From Laguncularia racemosa (Eukaryota > Streptophyta > Magnoliopsida > Myrtales > Combretaceae): DNA of 64,000 nucleotides. Positions 1 to 11,742 of the stretch are shown one piece after another. Where the stretch lies: the NCBI GenBank assembly GCA_037954665.1, contig JBBMOL010000243.1, forward strand, positions 150,535 through 214,534. The letters run 5' to 3'. Position 1 is the first letter of the stretch; each line of letters begins with the position of its first letter. The notes beneath the pieces are model-generated. The model saw only the letters and a program-made list of their open reading frames with translations, made no database searches and was not told the DNA's origin. A program made the position numbers and the translations under genes.

Positions 1-640
1 CTTTAGCATGGGAAGTTACACGGCATGTACTTAGCCGTGCACCGTGTTTTTCACAACTTGCTCTTATTTTCACTACTGGAAAAGTACACAGTCACGTACT
101 TTGGTTATGTACCTTTTTAATCTCATAAAGGGCTCAATTTCCTCACACTTCATCCCATTTTCTCATTCCAATTCTCATCATTCTCTTTCTTACTTTTAAA
201 TCATCATCAAAAAGTCATTTAATTGATAAAATTCAATGTACAAAGGTCAAATTACTCAATATGATTTACCTAATTGATTTAAAAAAAATTCCAGTTGATC
301 TTACCCTCAATCTCTCTTGTATTTGATGTGTCCCCATTATAACAAAACCCTACCTTTATTCTAATTACCTATAGACACAAGGAAATTTATACAAAAATAA
401 ACTAAATCAACACTTACCTTGAGAATTTAATGTTAAGCTAGATTGTAGAGAACCCTAGATCACTTGTATAATGGACATCTATGGAGAGGAATGAAGTTCA
501 GAAAAAAAAAAAAGGACAATAGAGTTTTTTGAGGGTTTATATAGTCTAGGATTAAAAAGTCTATATTACCCCCTACATAACCACAATATTAAATCAATGC
601 CCCATTAAATAAAACTTCATTTTTCTTATTTTTGGTATTT
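1..640 (-). mobile_element. Fragment of a TGTTACA-family LTR (copy 0)
   Basis: Non-coding. A TATA-like box lies on the minus strand near 535-545. About 430 bp downstream of it, at 15-115, is a cluster of short CACGG/CGTGT-type motifs. The same order (TATA, leader of about 400 bp, motif cluster) is seen in the LTR copies at 19.7, 22.5 and 44.4 kb, so this is read as the same family, cut by the window edge. The far boundary is uncertain. Confidence 0.5.
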
Positions 641-1182
641 TTACACCTAAGGATATTTGTATTAGTCTAAAGTTAAGTTTTAACCACATTCACAAAGCTC
701 ACATCCAGCTTTTGTGTGATGAGCCCTAATGTGTAGCAAACGTATCATATTATCGACCCCTCGTCTATACTCTACTAGTAATTATATAAGCCCCCATCAC
801 AACTTAGGTAATCTAGCTAAGATTGTGCATGAATCCTAACCACATGAAGCTCATGTGAGTACTATGACATTACCCTAATCCATAAATCTAACATTGTAAG
901 AATTAGGAAGCTTAGATTCTATTTAGGGTTTTCCCATCATATTACGATAGCTAGACCCTGTAGGTTAACAAGGGGTGATGCCCACAAGTAAAGATGTTCG
1001 GCACTCCGCATAATATATTATCGCTCTACACTCAAGTTATAGTTGATACTCCTTAAAACTAGTTAAAACATCAAGTTTATACATAATACAATATCAATAT
1101 CTCATTAGCAACAACCATCTCATTATATCTCCACACAACCCTACATACTATTTAAGCTCATAACATCTTATTCATGGAAAAC
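641..1182. other. Non-coding stretch left of element F
   Basis: No open frame or recognisable repeat structure is visible. It is AT-rich with scattered stops in all frames. It may be further decayed retroelement sequence into which element F inserted. Confidence 0.4.
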
Positions 1183-1918
1183 TGATGTACCTAATCCCAA
1201 TGAAGAATCAAGCAATTGCAAAATCCAATCGATAATTCGCAACAAACAATTCCAAAATGAAACAAATAACAATAACAAGATAAAACCCTAAACCCTTACC
1301 AGATATGACGCATTAGCAAGAGGATAGTCTTAGCTCAGTTGTTGATATGATGCACAACAATCTCGACACCATCATTGCCATAATCCATGAATTGATAAAA
1401 GTATGAAACATGGAGTAAAAGACTCTAATCTTGTATTCAAAATATCAAAAGTCTATCTTCTATTTCTATCCCAAAGGTATAAAATAAAGTAAGCTTGAAA
1501 AAATACCAAGAAAACTGGCTTGAAACAACATAAAGCAACCGACCTAAACTGTAAGCCATCGACCTAAATTGCTACACCACTGGCTTTGGGATATACACCA
1601 CTGGCCTTTATGGTCACCCTTCATTCTTGCATTGTCGGTTCTTCAAGGTAAGCCGCCAGCTTTAACAACATAAGTTGCCAGCTTTTAAAGGCAATGTTCC
1701 ATGCTTGTTTTGAGTCATTTAGTTTACTCGGTTATCATCCTAAAGCATTGACAAATGTATTTGATTGAAGATAAAACAATCATGCAAAAGGAATGAAGAA
1801 ACTAGTGATTCTCTTTAGTTCTATCTGATCAAATAGAACTCTCAATGTAAGATTCTATAGTCCTTTGGTTCTAGCTTGAGTAAGTGGTCCTGTAACTAAA
1901 ATGACTTAATTCCCATCA
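1183..1918 (-). repeat. Element F, left LTR (3' LTR on the minus strand)
   Basis: 736 bp and clearly homologous along its length to 15239-15985. It ends CCCATCA and is bordered by the purine tract at 1919-1930, which reads TCTCCTCGAG on the plus strand. Confidence 0.85.
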
Positions 1919-2400
1919 TCTCCTCGAGCTTATGAAATATTTGCCCTCAAATTTGATGGGTCTTCATGAAGATCTTCTGGTAAGTAAGGTAATAGATCTA
2001 CAACATTAAATGTAGCAAAAACACCGTAGTCTCCTAGTAATTCCAACCTATAAGCAATTTCTTAATGCACTCCAAGATCTTGAAAGTTCCATCTACTTTA
2101 GGTGAAAGTTTTTGTGACTTCTTATGGGGAAACCGATCCTTGCTAAGATGAATCCAAACTAAGTCACTTAGATTGAAAATCTTAGTCTTCCTATGTTTGT
2201 TACCCTAAAGTTGCTATTGCTCTTAAGTCTTCTTAAGATGTTCAAATGCCTTCTAATGAAGTTTCTAAATCTCCTGGGAATGCTCCACTCCACTCAAGCT
2301 TTCTTCCAATTCCTTCTACCCCACAAATAAGGACTTCTTTTTAGTGGCCTTATTGATTTATCTCTATACTTCTTGTAGTTCAATTGGTGACATTGGATTC
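1919..2400 (-). pseudogene. Element F: integrase C-terminal domain remnant
   Basis: Read on the minus strand with stops and shifts tolerated, this encodes segments typical of the Ty3/Gypsy integrase C-terminus: a DLVWIHLSKDRFP segment, then GDYGVFATFNVVDLLPYLPE, then a tail with LRAN just before the purine tract. These normally follow the integrase catalytic core, but here they follow the protease within about 150 codons. The same junction type occurs in element G. It is not a functional protein as it stands. Confidence 0.7.
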
Positions 2401-3690
2401 AACACAATTCATTTGCCATCCTTTTAGAACACATAGGCATTCCTAAACCCATCATGTAACACTCTCCTATCATATAACTACGATCTGCCAAGCAGTATGT
2501 GTGATGCACACATAGGAAGAATATCGCAAACAATCCCATCATGGTATCTCTCCCCTATGTGGAATGGAACTTTACCCTCTAAGTAACATGTAGATTACCT
2601 TGTTCACTCAACTAATGCAGTTTATATGGCTTAAGGTGTGGAGTAGTGACTAGTTTCAATTTATTAACTAATGAATCAACCACTACATTGGTGCAACTAC
2701 CACCATCACTAATAAGAGCATAAGGTTACCTTGAACCCTGCAAGAGATATGGAATAATTTCTCCCTCTACTCTTCCTCATTAGCAGGAAAAGTAGTCATC
2801 ACCCTACACAACACATTGATAGCCAAATACTGATCATTCCCTCTGTCTTCATGCAGCTTAGCATCTACATCCCCATAATACTCATCTAACATTGCCAACA
2901 AATCTTTTGGTTCATCCAACTCTTCCTCTTCATCCTCGCTTTCCACCTCCATAGCAATCATCACCCTTTGGCTTGAGTACTGAGCAACTATATGTCCAAA
3001 ACCTAAGCACTTGAAGCACTTGATTTGGCAGGTTTTCCCACCTGATGACCCAGCTACTATGTACTTATTTTCAGCCCCAAAAACTACCTTCCCTGTTTTA
3101 CACAAAAATCTTCTCCCCCTTAACATTTGTAATAGCTGCATCCTTTTCCGCATTTATACTAGATCCCCCTTTATCTACATTCCTACTTTTTGAATTGTAT
3201 GACTTATTAAAGGATCCATACCTATTATTCGTTGTTCTATAAAGATTAGAACACCTTTGTCTCACAACTTTCAAGGCTAGCTAAATCGCTTCATCAAGGG
3301 TGTCATATCGCTACAGTTCTACTATACAAGCAATATCATATTTTAGACTCAACATAAATCGTGCCATTATCTGTTTAAGAGGTTCAATTGCTCCACATCA
3401 AATCATCAATGTCTCAAATTCTTGGACATACTCATCCCGGTTTTGCCTCCTTGTCTCAATATTTGGAGACACATGAATAGCTTCTATCTGTAATGCTTTA
3501 GTATAAATCTCTTCCTCATAACCCGTTTCATCTCCTACCAAATATGGATCTCAGCATCTCCATCTCTCCTCCTACTAGCCATAATGTTTTTCCACCATAA
3601 GGCAGCATACCCTATAAACTTTACTACTACTAAACATACTCAGGTATTGTCATTAATCTCATAGCATTCAAAACGTCCTTCCACCTTATC
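2401..3690 (-). pseudogene. Element F: gag C-terminal half, zinc knuckle and start of protease
   Basis: The clearest open stretch is 2767-3153. It carries a CCHC zinc knuckle of the form CFKCLGFGHIVAQ with the last Cys replaced by Tyr. An acidic linker (EDEEEELDEP) follows, then the QYLAINVL segment that precedes the protease. Elements G and B contain the same order. The gag coding is cut at 3690 by G and resumes at 14452. Gag packages RNA and the protease matures it, but stops throughout make this a relic. Confidence 0.75.
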
Positions 3691-4206
3691 TGATGGGAAT
3701 CAAACCATTTTAACAATAGGACCCATTACCCAAGCAACAACTAAAGGACTACAAAGCCTTGCATTAAGAGTCCTTTTGACCAAATGGAACCTAAAGACAC
3801 TCACATAGTGTCTTTATTCATTTTATATGATTGTTTTATATTTAATCAAGTACACTTATCAATACTACAAGATGGTGACCAAACTAATTAGCACATGATT
3901 TAGAGAAGGGTTCACGGTCCATTTGTTGAATCAAAATGAACCATAGAGAGTCGGCCATGTACTATGTTATTTTCTTATGCTTGTTTTTCCATATTTAAGG
4001 ACTACTATAAATACGTGTAAGGGGGACAAACAAAAGAAACTTTTGTCTTATTTTAAACATGGCATCATGTGAAAAGGGGGTATTTTTCTCTCTATTTCAT
4101 ACACTCTTATCAATTCCATTTAGGGTTGTGGTAAGCGAAGGCTTGGATTATTGTGTGTAAAATCAACAATTGCAAGTTGTTTCCTCACTCTACTAGTGAG
4201 TAACAT
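3691..4206 (+). repeat. Element G 5' LTR, first part
   Basis: Aligns with 13774-14293 of the 3' LTR. It includes a promoter-like CTATAAATAC near 4007-4016 and ends in AACAT, the target duplicated by element A. The remainder of this LTR resumes at 10939. Confidence 0.9.
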
Positions 4207-5126
4207 TGATGGGTGTCGAATCCAACAAAAATAAAAACCTACTCCTAGACGATGATATGATTTGCGTATAGTAGTGAGTAGGGTCGTATCCACAGGGATT
4301 GGTTAAATATATTTCTATTCAAAGAGAATAAAGAGGAAAAGAAAAATGGGGGGTTTTGTTTGTGAATCAAAATAATATTGAAACAAGATAATAAAATCGA
4401 ATATTGATAAAAGCCTAGCCTAAGGAATCAAGATAGTTTAATTTGAGGAATTGATCATCAATGCAAATGTTTTCTATTCTTATTTCTAGATAAACTGGTT
4501 ATGGTTATTAACAAGCTCTAATAACCTATCTCTCCTTACTTCCTCGATAATCAAAACAAGCTCTTTGATTATTTCTCTTATCGATTAGACAACCCTAAAC
4601 AAGCTCTTAGGATTTAATCTATCAATAGCATTAAAACAAAAGAGACCACCAATTCATGCCAGTAGATTATAAGATAACCTATTTAAACAAGATCATACAT
4701 CTCCATAACATAATTCGATCATCTATTTTATAATCAAACATGTTATTGTGTCACCGAGACTAAAACTATCAAACAATTACGGATTTGACGTACTAGTTGA
4801 CAATATATTAACTTGCTAATTGAGTAGAAGAGCTCTAATTCATATCAATCAACAAAGATAATATTGACAAAACTTCCAGAAGATATATAAATATCTAAAA
4901 ACAAAGAATAGATTAAAGATAACTCAGTTAGATCTCACAATTCGTGAAGAATTAAACTTCAACGATCCTTTGGCTAGAAAAGTTGCTTAGCTACACATGT
5001 TCATCATCAAAACGAAAATTAAAAGTGGAAACATGATAAGCCTCTGTTCCCGATTTCCTTGCTCTGCCTCCTTCCTTCCTTCTTGTCTCCAAGATGATAA
5101 ACCCCCTTTCTCCTCTAGGGTTAGTT

Positions 5127-5135
5127 CTATTTATA
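5127..5135 (-). promoter_or_regulatory. TATA box of element A left LTR
   Basis: TATAAATAG on the minus strand, followed by AACTAACCCTAG. The identical box in the right LTR is at 10348-10356. It lies about 95-100 bp downstream of the nearest palindrome motif. Confidence 0.6.
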
Positions 5136-5224
5136 TTGTTAAAGGAATGGCAGATGATCTTTTGCTAGCAAGATACGAAAATATCTTTCCTTTTTCAAGT
5201 AAATCTCGAGAAGTGGATAATCGT

Positions 5225-5600
5225 CCGCCTGGCACGCCCTACAACATGGTCGTGGGTCAAGTCGTGCCTTCCTCTGTGTACAATTCACATATCATCTTCC
5301 GTGTTCAGTGTGTGCCATGGCTTCCACCACGGCCAGATCCCAAGCCGTGCCGTCCTCTGGTTGATGTTCCACAATTTCTCATCCTTATTTATTATATGGC
5401 ACGGCTTCCATCACAGCTTCCACCACGGTTTCCACCACGGCTGCCACCACAGTTTCTACTACAGCTGTATCTCAAAACCATGCCTCCTTCTAGACAGATA
5501 CACGATCGTGTACTTCAACCATGTATTTTCCTGTTGATTCAAAACCAAGTACACGGCCGTGTACTTCAACTACACGCCCCTGTACTTTCCTCCGGCGGTG
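5225..5600. repeat. CACGG/CGTGT palindrome cluster in U3 of element A
   Basis: Contains repeated CCACCACGG and CCGTGCC units and the 16-bp palindrome GTACACGGCCGTGTAC near 5548-5565. The matching cluster in the right LTR is at about 10445-10740, with fewer units. Confidence 0.8.
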
Positions 5601-5788
5601 TAAATCCTTATCTTTGATCCAAGTTGTAGATGACTTCTCTAATTTACTTGAATTAGCACCCTTGACTCCATTTAACCTGATTTATCACCATAATAAGATT
5701 AAGTACCATTTCCTTATGATTTCTATAAAATCAATAATAAATTAACACAATTCATACTATAAAGATTGAGTATAAAATGGCTCTATCA

Positions 5789-5801
5789 AATTCCCCCACA
5801 C
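5789..5801 (-). other. Polypurine tract of element A
   Basis: Minus strand GTGTGGGGGAATT directly abuts the LTR start TGATAG, as expected for the plus-strand DNA primer in reverse transcription. Confidence 0.8.
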
Positions 5802-5809
5802 TTAAGCTC

Positions 5810-5827
5810 TTGCTTGTCCTCAAGCAA
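5810..5827. other. Hairpin next to the polypurine tract (TTGCTTG-TCCT-CAAGCAA)
   Basis: A perfect 7-bp stem with a TCCT loop (AGGA on the element strand), 6 bases beyond the CACTT that ends the purine tract. A second hairpin with a different stem and the same loop lies at 6846-6865. Confidence 0.65.
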
Positions 5828-7223
5828 TTGAATCAAATCAATTGAGAAATCCGTCATAGATTATACGAACTTTCTTTTCATCATTCCAAGCATCTATTCA
5901 TTTATAATTCATGACTTGTAATTTTAATGTGTACTACTTTAACCAAACTGGTTTCCTGTGATCAAATTACCATGGACAAAATTTAATAGCTAATCTAAAC
6001 AGAACAAACTTTAATCCTCATGTTTAGCAAAAGAATTTTTATTCCAAAATTAAATACTTAATCCAATAAAGAAAAACACCCAATTAAACTTCATTGAATA
6101 TTAGCAAGTATATAATCCTTGCAACATAAAATAAAAGCATATGGTATCAACTCTTTCCTAGATATTCTCCCTTTTTATTATAAGTCTTATTTTATTCAAT
6201 GAATGTTTACATTCATGTTCTTTTGATTTAATCAAGCATCTATTTTGACGGGTTTTTGCCCGCTTCTTTTCATGAACTTTTGCCTTTTTCGCCCTTATCG
6301 TTATAGTGAGTTCATTGAGTCGGCACATCCCGAGCTCGTCACTCAAGTGACCGGGTTTTGAGATACCCCTACGGACTCTTCCTCACTTAACATTCAAGTT
6401 TGAATACTCTTAACTCAATTACTTGAATCATTGGAGTAATGGCTATGCTTGATTTTTTTTTTTTCACTAAGTGTTATAACAAACAACTTCAAAGAGTATA
6501 CAGTAGCTAATATAACCTAGAAGTAAACTTGTTTATTTTTCACTTAGGGACTCAACTTACTCTTAGACTTCCAATTCTAAAGCTAAATACAAGGTAAATT
6601 TGTTTCTTAAAGATTTCACTACTTAATTTTAACCAAGTATTCTAATCACAGCAGTGGGTGAGTAAAGCATTTGAACAAGTCAATTTCACATTTTGTAGAT
6701 ACTTATTACAACATTTAGTACAATCTCCAGATTTCATGATAATTTTAAAAAAAATTGGCTTAAAATTGCTTAAGGACAAACATTCAGAGTATAAGTCAGT
6801 TCTCTATTCTCTATATTTTATTATCCTCTCCCCCACACTTAGCTTGAACAGTGTCCTCACTGTTCCTAATTCAGCACAATTAAAGAGAAATTAACAACAC
6901 AAGGAACATTAGAGGATAAGAGAAAGGGAATACTGGTACTTCCCTGGTATTGGAGTTCTCCCCTTAAGCACTAGAGAGTGTCATCTGATGATATGTATCC
7001 TTGTTGCAGCTGATCCAAAAGAAAGAATCAAAACAAAACTAAACTTGATTTTTTTTTTTTTTTTTGACATGGGTTGCCTCCCATGAAGCGCCTTTCTTTA
7101 ACGTCTTTGGCTAGACGTTCCTGGCTAGATGTTTGGGTAAGGGTTTTGATTCCAACTTTGGTGCCTATGGTGATGGGTCAATAACATCCATGACAAAAAC
7201 AGGAGAGATATTGCTATGATATT
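5828..7223 (-). other. Non-coding 3' region of element A
   Basis: No pol coding could be recognised. It contains a G/C-containing block around 6240-6370 within AT-rich sequence, and a second CCCCCACACTT purine-tract-like motif with hairpin (6830-6865). Short A/T runs occur at 6451-6465 and 7050-7064. Frames such as 6158-6346 and 6658-6894 have no recognised content. Confidence 0.6.
6830..6865 (-). other. Second purine-tract-like motif with hairpin
   Basis: The minus strand has AAGTGTGGGGG. The adjacent hairpin GAACAGTG-TCCT-CACTGTTC has an 8-bp stem. Layout and spacing match the motif at the LTR border (5789-5827). It may mark where a pol or env-like region was lost. Confidence 0.55.
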
Positions 7224-9377
7224 TCATGGCATCATAAATGTTAAATTAATCACTTCACCATCAAATTCCATAGTGAGGGTACCATCATTTACATCAATTT
7301 TCGTCTTTGATGTTTTAAAGAATGGTCGCCCTAATAATATCAGTGATGAATTATGAGAATCATTATCTTCCATGTCAAGCACATAAAAATCAGCAGGAAA
7401 AACCAACCCATTAACTTGAACTAAAACATCTTCTAGAACTCCCTCAGGATAAACATTAGACCTGTTAACAAGTTGAACAATAACGCATGTTTCCTTCAAG
7501 GGACCAACATTCAAACGTCGATAAACAGACAAAGGCATGACATTGATCGAAGCTCCTAGATCACACATGGCTTTAGCGATTCCAAGATTACCTATTTTGC
7601 AAGGAATGGTAAACATACCTGGATCCTTACATTTAGGAGGAAGCTTCTTCTGAATAATATCTGAAACATTCTCACTCACACTAATCTTTTCATTACCTTT
7701 CAGCGTCCTTTTGTTAGTGCACAATTCTTTGAGAAATCTAGCATAGCGCGGTATTTGCTTAATTGCATCAAGCAAAGGAATATTTACCTCAACTTTGCGA
7801 AAAGTTTCCAGAATCTCTTTTTCTTCCGCTTCATTCTTGGATTTCGCTAATCTGGAAGGGAAAGGAGGTTGTGTCAACATGACCTTTGGTGGCTCAACCA
7901 GAGACCCTCTAATCTGGTTATCCTGCTGGCTCGGAGTCGAAATTTCTTTCTTAGTCTCTTCCTCAGGATTAGATGGGTGTCCTTTCTTATTTGATCCTTG
8001 CAATTCTGTTCCACTTCTCAAGGTAATTGCATTAACGCTTTGCTTTAGATTTGTAATAGTTTGAGAAGGTAACTTGCCTTGATTTTCTAACCTGTTTACA
8101 GAAGAAGCAAGTTGGCTTACCTGATTCTCCGAGTTTCGAATGCTCTGCTTTGTTTCCTCCTGAAATTGTTTTGTATTTACAGCAAGAGATTTAACAATTT
8201 CCTCAAGAGACATACCTGAAGTGGAAGGAGCTTGGGGTACTTGGTTTAATGGCTTAGGTTGGAATTGTTGGAAATTTTGTGGGTTATTGTCATATCTGAA
8301 GTTAGGATGATCCCTCCATCCAGGATTATAAGTATTCGAGTAAGGATCATATTTCCTCTGCGACTATCCTGGGAATCCACCTACAGCATTGACATGCTCA
8401 TGATTGTCATCTTGCAATGTGGGGCACATGTCAGTAGGATGATTAGGGGCAGCACAAATTCCACAAGCCTTCACCTGATGTGTATTTCTGAGGGCTATCT
8501 GTTGTACAAGGGAGGTCAGGTTAGAAATTTGATGTTCAAGGTTAGAAACACTTACCTCATTTACCTTCCTTGAAGATGTATCATGCCTATACCCAAATTG
8601 TTGCGAATTAGCAGCCATAATGGAGATCAATTCCCTAGCTTGACCAGGGGTTTTATTCACTATGACGCCTCCACTAGCAGCATCCATCATCTTCCTCTCC
8701 ATCAGAAGCAGGTCTTCATAGAAGTATTGGATGAGAAGTTGTTCAGATATCCCATGTTGTGGACAGCTTGCACAAAGTTGCTTGAACCTCTCCCAATACT
8801 CATGAAGAGTCTCGGTGTCCCTCTGTTTGATACCACAAATTTCTCTTCTTATACTAGTGGCTCTAGATGCAGGGAAAAATTTGTCCAAGAAGAGCCTCAC
8901 CATATCTATCCAAGTGGTTATAAAACCTGGAGGCAAATAAAACAACCAATCTTTAGCTTTAGTACTTAAAGAGAATGGAAAAGCACGTAACTTGATTTGA
9001 TCGTCAGTTATTCCTTGTAGCCTCATACTAGAACACACTATATGAAACTCTTTCAAATGTTTATGAGGATCTTCATTCTCAAGACCATGAAAGGTGGGTA
9101 GCAGATGTATCAACCCAGATTTCAACTCGAATTCAACAGCCAATTCAGGGTAGTGAATATAAAGTGGTTGTTGATTCACATCCGGTGTAGCCAATTCTCT
9201 CAATGTTCTTTAAGGATTTGCCATATCGTCTTCTTTTTCAGAATCAATGGATGAATCAGACAAATCCGATGCCAAGTTCAGTCCAAGGGATGATCTAGCT
9301 TCTCTTCGCAGCCTCTTAAAAGTCTTCTCAATCTCTGGATTATAAGTGAGTGCACCTGTATGAGAAGAACGAGTCAT
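7224..9377 (-). pseudogene. Element A gag-protease polyprotein, nearly intact
   Basis: One frame of 718 codons from ATG at 9377 (MTRSSHTG) to a stop at 7224, broken only by two in-frame stops near 9208 and 8362. The gag core includes SLSTKAKDWLFYLPPG and HEYWERFKQLCASCPQHGIS, hallmarks of plant Athila/Tat-like gag. A CCHC knuckle CGICAAPNHPTDMC follows. The C-terminal third is an aspartic protease with active site CDLGASINVMP and the later LLGRPFF segment. The protease would cleave the gag precursor in the particle. No reverse transcriptase follows, so transposition would need partner enzymes. Chosen start: first ATG after the primer site, followed by conserved coding. Confidence 0.88.
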
Positions 9378-9405
9378 ACAAGAATAGAAATAAATTTGAC
9401 ACCAA

Positions 9406-9423
9406 TCTCCGGCAGCGGCGCCA
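9406..9423 (-). other. Primer-binding site of element A
   Basis: Minus strand TGGCGCCGCTGCCGGAGA lies 5 bases inside the LTR end. It resembles the tRNA-Asp-type site of Athila/Tat elements. Confidence 0.75.
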
Positions 9424-9428
9424 AAATT

Positions 9429-10933
9429 TGATGGGTGTCGAATCCAACAAAAATAAAAACCTACTCCTAGACAATGATATGATTTGCGTATAGTAGTGAG
9501 TAGGGTCGTATCCACAGGGATTGGTTAAATATATTTCTATTCAAAGAGAATAAAGAGGAAAAGAAAAATGGGGGGTTTTGTTTGTGAATCAAAATAATAT
9601 TGAAACAAGATAATAAAATCGAATATTGATAAAAGCCTAGCCAAAGGAATCAAGATAGTTTAATTCGAGGAATTGATCATCAATGCAAATGTTTTCTATT
9701 CTTATTTCTAGATAAACCGGTTATGGTTATTAACAAGCTCTAATAACCTATCTCTCCTTACTTCCTCGATAATCAAAACAAGCTCTTTGATTATTTCTCT
9801 TATCGATTAGACAACCCTAAACAAGCTCTTAGGATTTAATCTATCAATAGCATTAAAACAGAGAGACCACCAATTCATGCCAGTAGATTATAAGATAACC
9901 TATTTAAACAAGATCATATATCTCCATAACATGAATTCGATCATCTATTTTATAATCAACATGTTATTGTGTCACTGAGACTAGAACTATCAAACAATTA
10001 CGGATTTGACGTGCTAGTTGAAAATATATCAACTTGCTAATTGAGTAGAAGAGCTCTAATTCATACCAATCAATAAAGATAATATTGAAAAAACTTCCAG
10101 AAGATATATAAATATCTAAAAACAAAGAATAGATTAAAGATAACTCAGTTAGATCTCACAATTCGTGAAGAATTAAACTTCAACGATCCTTTGGCTAGAA
10201 AAGTTGCTTAGCTACACATGTTCATCATCAAAACGAAAATTAAAAGTGGAAACATGATAAGCCTCTGTTCCCGGTTTCCTTGCTCTGCCTCCTTCCTTCC
10301 TTCTTGTCTCCAAGATGATAAACTCCCTTTCTCCTCTAGGGTTAGTTCTATTTATATTGTTAAAGGAATGGCAGATGATCTTTTGCTAGCAAGATACGAA
10401 AATATCTTTCCTTTTTCAAGTAAATCTCGAGAAGTGGATAATCGTCTGCCTGGCACGCCCACAACACAGTCGTGGGTCAAGCCGTGCCTTCCTCTGTATA
10501 TAATTCACATATCATCTTCCGTGTTCAGTGTGTGCCACGACTTCCACCACGGCCAGATCCCAAGCCGTGCCGTCCTCTGGTTGATGTTCCACAATTTCTC
10601 ATCCTTGTTTAGTATATGGCACGGCTTCCATCACAGCTTCCACCACGGTTTCCACCACGGCCGTATCTCAAAACCGTGCCTCCTTCTAGACAGATACACG
10701 GCCGTGTACTTCAACTACATGCCCATGTACTTTCCTCCGGCGGTGTAAATCCTTGTCTTTGATCCAAGTTGTAGATGACTTCTCTAATTTACTTGAATTA
10801 GCACCCTTGACTCCATTTAACCTGATTTATCACCATAATAAGATTAAGTACCATTTCCTTATGATTTCTATAAAATCAATAATAAATTAACACAATTCAT
10901 ACTATAAAGATTGAGTATAAAATGGCTCTATCA
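9429..10933 (-). repeat. Element A right LTR (5' LTR)
   Basis: 1505 bp with the same layout as 4207-5788. The TATA box is at 10348-10356 on the minus strand. The palindrome cluster at 10445-10740 is shorter than in the other LTR. Confidence 0.93.
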
Positions 10934-10938
10934 AACAT

Positions 10939-11086
10939 TTGGTAAGAATTTGGAATTTTATTTTTGTTCTTCTTATATGGAAACTAAGGTTCCACATTCA
11001 AAAAGGGGATCCATGCTATTTAAAACAAAATTGTTCAATTGTTTCATCAATTAGGATTGTTTGATTGAAATTGGTTTAACATATCA
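10939..11086 (+). repeat. Element G 5' LTR, second part
   Basis: Continues 3691-4206 after element A and its target duplication. It aligns with 14299-14446 and ends ATATCA. Confidence 0.88.
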
Positions 11087-11091
11087 TCTTT

Positions 11092-11103
11092 TGGTATTAA
11101 AGC
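11092..11103 (+). other. Primer-binding site of element G
   Basis: TGGTATTAAAGC, five bases after the LTR end. It is a two-mismatch form of the initiator-Met site TGGTATCAGAGC. Confidence 0.6.
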
Positions 11104-11535
11104 ATGCGGTTGAGAGAGGGAATTTCACATGGAAATATTGATTTTGATTTACAGATTTAGGGTTTATGCTGTACACTTGTTCGATTGTTGATTGTGTGAA
11201 TTGAAATTAGAATATATTGCATGAATTGTGTCGTGTTCCATTAATATTTGTGGTTTGAATTTGAAGAAAGGATTACTTTAGGGTTCTTGTCATGGATGAT
11301 TTAGGGTGTTCTACAATTGATGCCATAATTGTGTGATTAAGAAGTAAATGTGAATTAAAGTGTTGTGAATGCTCCATTGAATTGAATTGAATAGAGTTGA
11401 ATTTAGTATATATGTAAGTGGTGGGTGTAGCACACGTGAATGTGAATTGAAATTTGAACAAGGTGTGATTTTGGGTTGTGTTGTAGTCCACGTGGTTGTA
11501 GTTAAAAAAAATTGAACAAGTTTGATATTAGTTGT

Positions 11536-11698
11536 GCCGTGAAGGTGTGTTTGTGAATTAAAGAAACTTTATGCCGTGAAGGTGTGTTTGAGAGTTGAAG
11601 AATTTATGCCATGGAGTGTGTTGTAAGTTGAAAGAATTAGTGTCGTGAGTGTGTGTTTGAGATTTGGAGAATTTGTGCTGTGAAGGTGTGATTGTGAG
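11536..11698 (+). repeat. Tandem repeats in the leader of element G
   Basis: About five imperfect units beginning GCCGTG/GCCATG/GTCGTG/GCTGTG at 11536, 11573, 11608, 11642 and 11677 (spacing 34-37 bp). Each contains GTGTGTTTG-like sequence. They lie between the primer site and gag. Confidence 0.7.
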
Positions 11699-11742
11699 AT
11701 AAAAAAAAAAAAAATCTTGTCAAAGCTTTAATTTAACAACTA

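Larger units (their letters stand above)
4207..5788 (-). repeat. Element A left LTR (3' LTR)
   Basis: 1582 bp. Minus-strand order is U3 with the CACGG/CGTGT palindrome cluster (5600-5225), TATA box (5135-5127), then R/U5 down to 4207. It is longer than the right LTR by 77 bp, mainly from extra CCACCACGG-type units at 5395-5470. Plus-strand open frames in it, such as 4997-5617, are by-products of the repeats and not genes. Confidence 0.93.
4207..10933 (-). mobile_element. Element A: Athila/Tat-like gag-protease LTR retrotransposon without pol
   Basis: It is flanked by AACAT at 4202-4206 and 10934-10938. The LTRs are 1582 bp (4207-5788) and 1505 bp (9429-10933), nearly identical apart from a short array-length difference. 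On the minus strand the LTR starts TGATAGAG and ends ACCCATCA. The primer site matches the TGGCGCCG(T/C)TGCCGG type known from Athila/Tat elements (tRNA-Asp type). The internal part is 3640 bp: gag-protease (9377-7224), then 1.4 kb of non-coding sequence with two purine-tract-like motifs. Reverse transcriptase, RNase H and integrase are missing. High LTR identity makes it the youngest of the left nest. Confidence 0.93.

Noticed and set aside
4997..5617. 206-codon plus-strand frame and its near copy at 10218-10748
   Set aside because: Both lie antisense inside the LTRs of element A, and the His/Pro-rich content comes from the CCACCACGG repeats.
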